Assembly (NCBI GenBank): GCA_964384625.1
Contig: CAYLNH010000235.1
Location: 1-11,431 of the forward strand
Origin: CAYLNH01 sp964384625
GTDB lineage: Bacteria; Verrucomicrobiota; Lentisphaeria; JABSQK01
Length of the DNA: 11,431 nucleotides
Reading direction: 5' to 3'
Part shown: positions 7,081-11,431 of the stretch, piece after piece
Layout: each line of letters starts with the position of its first letter
Position numbering within the stretch: the first letter of the stretch is position 1
Made by a program: the position numbers and the translations under genes
The notes under the pieces: generated by a model
What the model saw: only the letters and a program-made list of their open reading frames with translations
What the model was told of the DNA's origin: nothing
Database searches by the model: none

Positions 7081-7344
7081 ATGAAAAGCGCCTATGAGAA
7101 GGCTCTGGAACGGTTTGGCCCGGTCCACGAATTGAACGACGACCAGAAGGCTGAGATTGCCGAAATCAACAACCGGTACAAGGCCAAGGTCGCGGAGCTC
7201 GAGCTCGGTTACAAAGACCGGATCGCCGCCGCCTCCGATCCCGCCGAAGCCGATCGCCTGCAGCAGGAGATGCGAGCTGAGATCGTCAGGCAGGAGGAAA
7301 AGGCTGAGCGCGAGAGAGACAAGGTCCGCAATGCCGGTGAATAG
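7081..7344 (+). CDS. Small charged coiled-coil protein, unknown function
   Basis: An 87-residue hypothetical protein starting MKSAYEKALERFG, with no signal peptide or membrane segment, so cytoplasmic. From residue 20 onward it is almost continuous Glu/Lys/Arg/Ala-rich helix with heptad-like spacing (DDQKAEIAEINNRYKAKVAEL...), broken at ASDPAEADRL (51-60). It very probably forms a helical hairpin or coiled coil. The ATG has a strong AAGGAG 7 nt upstream and lies 3 bp after the HPr stop. Its own stop overlaps the pyrK start by 14 bp, so it is tightly coupled to both neighbours and is a real gene. I cannot assign a function. Confidence 0.85.
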   Translation: MKSAYEKALERFGPVHELNDDQKAEIAEINNRYKAKVAELELGYKDRIAAASDPAEADRLQQEMRAEIVRQEEKAERERDKVRNAGE

Positions 7345-8128
7345 ACTGCAGGAAGACGCCGAGGTCCTGGAGAATCAGAACTACCGGGGTGACTACTTCC
7401 TGATCCGGCTGCGGGCGCCGGGCATCAGCGCCGCCGTGCAGCCCGGCCAGTTTGTCGACGTCGAATTGCCCAATACCCCGCACCTGCTGATGCGCCGGCC
7501 GTTCAGTGTCTACGATGCCGAAGGCGACGCTCTGGCGGTGCTGTACAAACGAGTCGGGCAGGGGACCGCCTTGATGGCGGAGTTGCAGCCCGGCGCGAAA
7601 CTGAACCTCCTCGGCCCGCTCGGCAACGGATTTCCGCCGCCGCCGGAAGGGAAACGCGTACTGCTTGTCGCCGGCGGCTATGGCTGTGCCGCCACCTACC
7701 TGATCGCCAAGCGGATGCCCAACCCCGGTACCTGCCTGATCGGCGGGCGGACGGCTGCTGATTTGCTCCTGGACGACAAGTTCCGCGAGGCATACTACGA
7801 GGTCGCGGTGTCCACCGACGACGGTTCGGAAGGCCATCACGGCGTTGTGACTGACCTGTTGGAACGTGAGCTGCAGCAGGCCGGCCCCGAATTGCCTGTC
7901 GTCTATGCCTGCGGCCCCAACGCCATGCTGCGGGCAGTGGCCCGCTGTGTGCTGGCCCGGGAGCATGACGCCTATCTCAGCCTTGACCAGAACATGTGCT
8001 GCGGCGTCGGCGCCTGCTACAGTTGCGTCGTCAAGCTCAAAGCGGACACCCCCGAGGGCTGGCGATATGTCCGCACCTGCCGCGAAGGCCCGGTGTTTCC
8101 GGCGTCGGACGTCTATTGGGACGATTGA
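7331..8128 (+). CDS. pyrK: Dihydroorotate dehydrogenase electron-transfer subunit (PyrK-like)
   Basis: PyrK-type flavoprotein that passes electrons between the dihydroorotate dehydrogenase PyrD and NAD+ in pyrimidine synthesis. The 265-residue product has a ferredoxin-reductase-like FAD domain with RRPFSV (55-60) and GPLGNGF (95-101). A nucleotide domain follows with VAGGYGCA (113-120) and YACGP (192-196). The C-terminal [2Fe-2S] site has C224, C229, C232 and C250 (CCGVGACYSC ... RTCREGPVF). Family members commonly read CxGC at the second pair; here it is CYSC. The ATG at 7331 overlaps the preceding gene by 14 bp and has AAGG upstream (7321-7324). No pyrD lies in the window. Related subunits of sulfide dehydrogenase/NADH-ferredoxin oxidoreductases share this architecture, so an alternative partner is possible. 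Confidence 0.88.
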   Translation: MPVNRLQEDAEVLENQNYRGDYFLIRLRAPGISAAVQPGQFVDVELPNTPHLLMRRPFSVYDAEGDALAVLYKRVGQGTALMAELQPGAKLNLLGPLGNGFPPPPEGKRVLLVAGGYGCAATYLIAKRMPNPGTCLIGGRTAADLLLDDKFREAYYEVAVSTDDGSEGHHGVVTDLLERELQQAGPELPVVYACGPNAMLRAVARCVLAREHDAYLSLDQNMCCGVGACYSCVVKLKADTPEGWRYVRTCREGPVFPASDVYWDD

Positions 8129-8232
8129 GTCCGGTGGTCTGCCGGAAGCGTTGCGGGCCTGGCCGGGGATGGTTGCCGGGAAGAGCGTCTATGTTGGGTC
8201 GCCGCAGCGGGAGAGGGCGCGACGCCTGCGGG

Positions 8233-8547
8233 TCAGTCCGGCTGCATGCTGCATTTGAGGGGGTATTCGTGGGCGCGGGCCAGGGCATGGACTTTCTGCA
8301 CTTTGGTTTCCGCCACTTCGCGGGAATAGACGCCGGCGACGCCGATGCCCTGGGTGTGGACCGACAGCATAATGTTTACCGCTTCCGGCGTGCTCTTGTG
8401 GAAGATCGACTCCAGGATCATGACCACAAACTCCTGCGTCGTATAATCATCGTTATGCAGGAGAACCCTGTACATCCGCGGCGGCTTTGTGCGGCTCTCG
8501 GATTTGGTCAGGACGTCGCCGTCCAGGCGTTCTTTGTCTTTAGCCAT
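8233..8547 (-). CDS. clpS: ATP-dependent Clp protease adaptor ClpS
   Basis: ClpS binds the N-domain of ClpA/ClpC and hands over proteins with destabilising N-terminal residues (N-end rule) for degradation. The 104-residue product has the whole family pattern: YRVLLHNDDYTTQEFVV (26-42), which forms the N-degron pocket with N32, D33, D34 and T36-T37; then IMLSVHTQGIGVAGVYSREVAE, and ALARAHEYPLKC near the C-terminus. Residues 1-22 are a flexible charged N-terminal extension, as expected. The ATG at 8547 has no clear Shine-Dalgarno but lies about 40 nt downstream of a promoter candidate. It converges with pyrK across a 104-bp gap in which I see no good terminator. No clpA or clpC is present nearby. 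Confidence 0.95.
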   Translation of the reverse strand: MAKDKERLDGDVLTKSESRTKPPRMYRVLLHNDDYTTQEFVVMILESIFHKSTPEAVNIMLSVHTQGIGVAGVYSREVAETKVQKVHALARAHEYPLKCSMQPD

Positions 8548-8588
8548 GGGAGTATCAGGTTGCTTCAGGTATCACGCGGTACACGGTT

Positions 8589-8617
8589 ACCATAGCAACA
8601 GGTTTGGGGTGGGACAA
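8589..8617 (-). promoter_or_regulatory. clpS: Promoter of clpS
   Basis: On the minus strand: -35 TTGTCC (8617-8612), a 17-bp spacer and -10 TATGGT (8594-8589) with TGC directly before it. Each hexamer matches consensus at four of six positions; the extended -10 strengthens it. It sits between the stop of the upstream SLBB gene and clpS, so clpS is likely its own transcription unit. Confidence 0.5.
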
Positions 8618-8646
8618 GGCACATGGCGGGGGTGTCGGGGCGGGAC

Positions 8647-10200
8647 TCAGTAGGATCTGCCGAGGATACCGCCGGGCACGACGACCACATCATCGGCCAG
8701 CAACTTGAGATCCGGGATCGCGCCCCGGCGGATTCGCCGGATATCGACCGGGATATGGATCTTGCGGCCGGAGCCGTGTTTGCGCAGGACGAAGACCTTG
8801 CTGATGTTGGCCGACTCGTCAAACCCGCCCGCCTGCAGAATCGCCCGGTGCACCGTCAGAGGCTTCTTCTGGGTGACTTCCTGCGGCCCGGGTCGCTTGA
8901 CCAGGCCGGTGATGAAGACGATCTCCTTGGGCTTCTGTTTGCGGGCCGGGATGATGACGATGTCTTCCGGGCGGAGCTTGATGTCCGAAGCAACGTTGCG
9001 CCCCTCGAGAATAGCCTTGACGTTAATCGTCTCGTTCAGACCTTTGCCGCCGACGACACGCATCACGCGGACGTTTTCGAGATCGCCGTTCCTGGCGGCG
9101 CCGCCGGAGCGGATGATGGCGGTGACCAGCGTCGGTTGAAAGCCCTTCGGAATCGGCCAGGGCCCCGGTTTCTTGAAGGCACCGTTAAGGTAGATCGTGG
9201 CTTTTGCACGGTCTTCTTTGCTCATCAGCGACATGTCCGGGGCTTCCGGGCGCTCGAGCAGGACGGTGGCTTTGCGGACGCCGGAAGCTTCGATTGCTGC
9301 TTTCAGCGTTTCTTCCGCTTCCCCGAGCGACAGGCCGGCAAGGATGACCTTGCCGACTTGCGGTACGACCACGTAACCGCCGCGGCGAACGGTGTAGAGC
9401 CCGTTCAGTGTGCGTTCTTCCGCGACATACAGTTCCAGAGTTTCGCCGGGGAGCAGGACATTCTGTTCCGCTTCGAGTTCGACATAGCGCTCGAACTCCT
9501 TCTTTACGATCAGCAGTTTGCGCTGGACGGCACGGACCTTCTTATTCGCCTCTTCCTGGGCGGCATCCCAGACTTCGTATTCACGCTGGTGAAACGCGAC
9601 GTCGCCTTCCTTGCCGAACAGCTTGGCTTTGGCGAGCAGTTTCTCGGCCGACAGCTTCTTCTCGAGGCTTTCCTGCTGCTTCTGTACGACCTCCTTGTGG
9701 AGTTGAGTCAGGTTGTCGATTTCCTCGCGGAAGGTTTTAAGGTTGACTTCGCGTTTCCGCGAGGTCTCTTCGGCGGCGCGAAGGGTGTCGTCAATCTTCT
9801 TCTTGGCTGCGATCTGTTCCTCGGGGGTCAGATCCTCGAGCTCGTTGCCCTGACGCTTGAGCCGCTGGACCCGGGCCAGCAGGTCGGCGCGGCGTTCCTG
9901 GACTTTCAGGAGTTCGCCGAGAACACGAAGCTTTGCCTGTTCGAGGATGCGGATGCGGTTCTTGAGTTCCTCGGCTTTGCCGGCATCCCGTTTGCGGCCG
10001 AGCAGCTTCTTCAGGTCCGCCCGGGATTTCTCGAGGGTCGGGGTCAGATGCTCCAACTGCTTCTGCAGCGTATCGCGCCGGTTGTTCTCCGCGGTCAGTC
10101 GGGCCTCCAACTCGGGTACCGTGTGATCAATCGACGGGGGATTGAGCGAACAGACCATGGCGGCCATCACCAAGCCTCCGATCGTGCCGATCCAGTTCAT
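8647..10200 (-). CDS. Wza-like polysaccharide export protein with long coiled coil and two SLBB domains
   Basis: A 517-residue envelope protein. Residues 1-20 are hydrophobic and probably a signal peptide or membrane anchor. C17 is preceded by AMV, which is not a good lipobox. Residues 28-245 are nearly all charged helix with heptad character, a long periplasmic coiled coil. Residues 248-317 match the polysaccharide export (Wza N-terminal) domain: LLPGETLELYVAEE ... GGYVVVPQVGKVILAGLSLGEAEETL. Two SLBB-type repeats follow, ATIYLNGAFKKPGPWPI with AIIRSGGAA (335-369) and EIVFITGLVKRPGPQEV with AILQAGGF (426-460), each ending in a strand pattern (DIVIIPAR, DVVVVPGG). Such proteins build outer-membrane export channels for capsule or exopolysaccharide. 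The ATG at 10200 has AGGAG 10 nt upstream. It has its own strong promoter and no glycan-synthesis or Wzc neighbours here. Confidence 0.85.
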   Translation of the reverse strand: MNWIGTIGGLVMAAMVCSLNPPSIDHTVPELEARLTAENNRRDTLQKQLEHLTPTLEKSRADLKKLLGRKRDAGKAEELKNRIRILEQAKLRVLGELLKVQERRADLLARVQRLKRQGNELEDLTPEEQIAAKKKIDDTLRAAEETSRKREVNLKTFREEIDNLTQLHKEVVQKQQESLEKKLSAEKLLAKAKLFGKEGDVAFHQREYEVWDAAQEEANKKVRAVQRKLLIVKKEFERYVELEAEQNVLLPGETLELYVAEERTLNGLYTVRRGGYVVVPQVGKVILAGLSLGEAEETLKAAIEASGVRKATVLLERPEAPDMSLMSKEDRAKATIYLNGAFKKPGPWPIPKGFQPTLVTAIIRSGGAARNGDLENVRVMRVVGGKGLNETINVKAILEGRNVASDIKLRPEDIVIIPARKQKPKEIVFITGLVKRPGPQEVTQKKPLTVHRAILQAGGFDESANISKVFVLRKHGSGRKIHIPVDIRRIRRGAIPDLKLLADDVVVVPGGILGRSY

Positions 10201-10245
10201 ATGGCTTCTACTCCTGTTGCGAAATCACCAGCTCGAGAGATGCCC

Positions 10246-10264
10246 AACCCCGGTTTTCGGGGTT
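10246..10264 (-). promoter_or_regulatory. Hairpin in the 5' leader of the SLBB gene
   Basis: AACCCCG (10246-10252) and CGGGGTT (10258-10264) form a perfect 7-bp stem with a 5-nt loop, in the leader between the promoter and the ATG at 10200. On the minus strand the leader reads AACCGGGGTT, the reverse complement of AACCCCGGTT found in the spacer of the promoter itself. It could be a second copy of an operator or a leader hairpin. Confidence 0.4.
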
Positions 10265-10296
10265 CCTCCTGGGACCTCTCTCCACAGTACCGCAGT

Positions 10297-10325
10297 AATA
10301 TAAGGAAGAACCGGGGTTTTGTCAA
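10297..10325 (-). promoter_or_regulatory. Promoter of the SLBB export gene
   Basis: On the minus strand: a perfect -35 TTGACA (10325-10320), a 17-bp spacer and -10 TATATT (10302-10297). It is the best promoter in the window. Transcription would start near 10290, giving a leader of about 90 nt before the ATG at 10200. The -35 directly abuts the T-tract of the upstream gene's terminator. Confidence 0.75.
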
Positions 10326-10351
10326 GAAAATGCGCCCGCATCTTAGCGGGC
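10324..10351 (-). terminator. Intrinsic terminator of the PLDc_N-type gene
   Basis: On the minus strand GCCCGC (10351-10346), a 6-nt loop TAAGAT and GCGGGC (10339-10334) form a perfect 6-bp GC stem, followed by GCA and then TTTTCTT. It begins 2 bp after the stop codon at 10354. This is the clearest rho-independent terminator in the window. Confidence 0.7.
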
Positions 10352-10353
10352 TC

Positions 10354-10617
10354 TTAACTCGGATCGCGCCAGATGCCCAGCAGCGGGAAGAGATCCTGAC
10401 GCAGGGAAAACGGCAGGTACACCAGCACACCCACGCCGGGCAGCGCGATGACCAGCAGGATGAAGACAAGCTTTACGGCGAGGTTGAACCGCTGGCTCAG
10501 GATACTCCAGATCACGCAGCCCAACGCAATTACCCAGATGATCAGGATCAGCATCGCCACCCGGCTGTCAAACGTCGGGTTGCTGAAGTCAAACTTGTCG
10601 ACCAGGGCTTGGATCAT
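10354..10617 (-). CDS. Small two-helix membrane protein, PLDc_N type
   Basis: An 87-residue inner-membrane protein. A short soluble N-terminus (1-19) is followed by transmembrane helices at about 20-41 (VAMLILIIWVIALGCVIWSIL) and 48-69. The second helix, VKLVFILLVIALPGVGVLVYL, has the Pro-Gly-hydrophobic-Tyr pattern of the 'phospholipase D nuclease N-terminal' helical domain; many proteins in bacteria consist of this domain alone and have no known enzymatic role. The ATG at 10617 is chosen because a promoter (10670-10697) puts the transcript start near 10663, which excludes the longer frame beginning at 10692. GGGGA lies 9 nt upstream as the ribosome-binding site. It is monocistronic, bounded by its own promoter and terminator. 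Confidence 0.75.
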   Translation of the reverse strand: MIQALVDKFDFSNPTFDSRVAMLILIIWVIALGCVIWSILSQRFNLAVKLVFILLVIALPGVGVLVYLPFSLRQDLFPLLGIWRDPS

Positions 10618-10629
10618 AGCTGAACGTCC

Positions 10630-10659
10630 CCGAAGCAGTTTGCACAACAGGCGCTTCGG
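10630..10659 (-). promoter_or_regulatory. 5'-leader hairpin next to the ribosome-binding site
   Basis: CCGAAGC (10630-10636) and GCTTCGG (10653-10659) are a perfect 7-bp inverted repeat with a 16-nt loop. On the minus-strand transcript it would form within the first few nucleotides after the predicted start (about 10663). Its 3' arm runs into the GGGGA ribosome-binding site of the gene at 10354-10617. It may stabilise the 5' end or limit ribosome access. Confidence 0.45.
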
Positions 10660-10669
10660 CACACTGCCT

Positions 10670-10697
10670 ACTATAGTCGAGACAGCCTGCAATTCAA
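10670..10697 (-). promoter_or_regulatory. Promoter of the PLDc_N-type gene
   Basis: On the minus strand: -35 TTGAAT (10697-10692), a 16-bp spacer and -10 TATAGT (10675-10670). The -35 matches the sigma70 consensus at four of six positions, the -10 at five. It sits in the 145-bp gap after the cyclophilin gene. Confidence 0.55.
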
Positions 10698-10762
10698 GAA
10701 TTTGGCTGACTTTTGACTGGTCTATTTCCTGTTGCCGCTCGGTTCCGCGTATCCGGCGTGGG

Positions 10763-11377
10763 CTACAGTTTTTCGGCTTTCTTCAGTTTCGGGAACTCGC
10801 GGTCGAGCGCTTTGTTGAATTCGTCGATGCGTTTCTGGTATTTCTTCACCGCTGGCGTTACCGGTCCGGCAATGACGACCTCCTTCATCACGTCGTTCTG
10901 CTGGATCTTGTTCACGACGTCCTGGCCCTTGATCACTTTGCCGAACACCGAGTGCTTGTTGTCCAGATGTTTCGTGGCGCGGTGGGTAGTGAAGAACTGG
11001 CTGCCGTTGCTCTTCGGCCGGCCGGTATTCGCCATCGAAAAAATGCCCGGCCCGCTGTGCCGCAGTTCCTGGTGAAATTCGTTCTCAAACGAATATCCTG
11101 GACCGCCGAAACCCGTGCCGAACGGACAGCCGCCCTGGATCATGAAGTTTTTGATGACCCGATGGAACTTCAGACCGTTGTAGTATCCGCGACGCGCCAG
11201 GTTGACGAAGTTCGCTACCGTCAAAGGCGCCCGCTTGCCGTACAGTTCCCCGACAATATCGCCGCGGTTGGTTTTGATCGTGACGGTCAATGTGCCGCTG
11301 TCGGATTTCTTCGGTTCGTCAGCGGCAACAGCCAGCATCGAAACCGTCAGGAGGATTGCCAAAGCTGCATTTCTCAT
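10763..11377 (-). CDS. Secreted cyclophilin-type peptidyl-prolyl cis-trans isomerase
   Basis: Catalyses cis-trans isomerisation of Xaa-Pro bonds to help exported proteins fold. The 204-residue product starts with a typical signal peptide (MRNAALAILLTVSMLAVAA, cleavage near 18-19), so it should act in the periplasm. The cyclophilin domain (about 30-170) has FHRVIKNFMIQGG (71-83) with catalytic R73 and substrate-pocket F78, M79 and Q81, then GGPGYSFENEF (91-101), FSMANTGRPKSNGSQFF (113-129) and HLDNKHSVFGKV (137-148). The Trp that binds cyclosporin in human cyclophilin A is H137 here. Residues 172-204 are a Lys-rich helical tail. The ATG at 11377 sits directly before the signal peptide, but its Shine-Dalgarno is poor. 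The upstream region is cut by the window edge, so its promoter may be outside. Confidence 0.95.
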   Translation of the reverse strand: MRNAALAILLTVSMLAVAADEPKKSDSGTLTVTIKTNRGDIVGELYGKRAPLTVANFVNLARRGYYNGLKFHRVIKNFMIQGGCPFGTGFGGPGYSFENEFHQELRHSGPGIFSMANTGRPKSNGSQFFTTHRATKHLDNKHSVFGKVIKGQDVVNKIQQNDVMKEVVIAGPVTPAVKKYQKRIDEFNKALDREFPKLKKAEKL

Positions 11378-11431
11378 TCTTGACAGTGCCGAGTTCTTCG
11401 GTCATTTCCCAAAGGGACCATGTAACGCCTG

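Noticed and set aside
8129..8232. Bidirectional terminator between pyrK and clpS
   Set aside because: Only a 5-bp GTCGC/GCGAC pair with a long loop and no T-run is visible, too weak to annotate.
8623..10623. 666-residue open frame opposite the SLBB and PLDc_N-type genes
   Set aside because: It is antisense to two well-supported genes with domains, promoters and a terminator; the long open frame follows from GC-biased codon use.
10618..10692. 25-residue N-terminal extension of the PLDc_N-type protein
   Set aside because: The promoter -10 box at 10670-10675 and the leader hairpin lie inside this stretch, so it would not be transcribed as coding sequence.

Overview
The window is about 11.4 kb of GC-rich bacterial chromosome. 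It is densely packed with housekeeping-type genes, apart from a repeat array at the left edge. No phage, transposase or tRNA/rRNA gene is visible. Most protein genes start with ATG, and several have a recognisable Shine-Dalgarno sequence. Five promoter candidates have sigma70-like -35/-10 boxes. A Wza-like polysaccharide exporter with SLBB domains, ClpS, and exported proteins with Sec signal peptides point to a diderm (Gram-negative-type) bacterium. The gene order pgk-tpiA-secG-HPr-(small coiled coil)-pyrK and the fused proteins would fit an uncultured PVC-like lineage (Lentisphaerota, Planctomycetota or similar). That placement is inference from general resemblance and is not proved here.

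Region by region. (1) 1-630 is a non-coding tandem array of an approximately 32-bp inverted-repeat unit, with a 22-bp mini version and higher-order 114-bp and 75-bp blocks. It continues beyond the left edge. (2) 819-3563, minus strand, is a three-gene unit read from a promoter at 3599-3626. It holds a lipoyl domain + E3/E1-binding domain + FabG-like reductase fusion, then rsmI (16S rRNA 2'-O-methyltransferase), then an exported thioredoxin-fold-like protein with no CxxC. (3) 3818-8128, plus strand, carries pgk, a 290-bp hairpin-rich spacer, tpiA, then (behind its own promoter) secG, an HPr phosphocarrier, an 87-residue coiled-coil protein and pyrK. (4) 8233-11377, minus strand, holds clpS, a coiled-coil/SLBB polysaccharide export protein, a small two-helix membrane protein of the PLDc_N type, and a secreted cyclophilin. 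The first three of these each have their own promoter candidate.

How they work together. Pgk and TpiA are consecutive lower-glycolysis enzymes, and HPr is the phosphocarrier that commonly senses glycolytic state, so the plus-strand cluster has a central-carbon flavour. SecG, the SLBB exporter and the secreted cyclophilin belong to envelope and export functions. The two most unusual items are the lipoyl-PSBD-SDR fusion, which looks like a 2-oxoacid dehydrogenase E2 whose acyltransferase domain has been replaced by a ketoreductase, and the palindromic repeat array.
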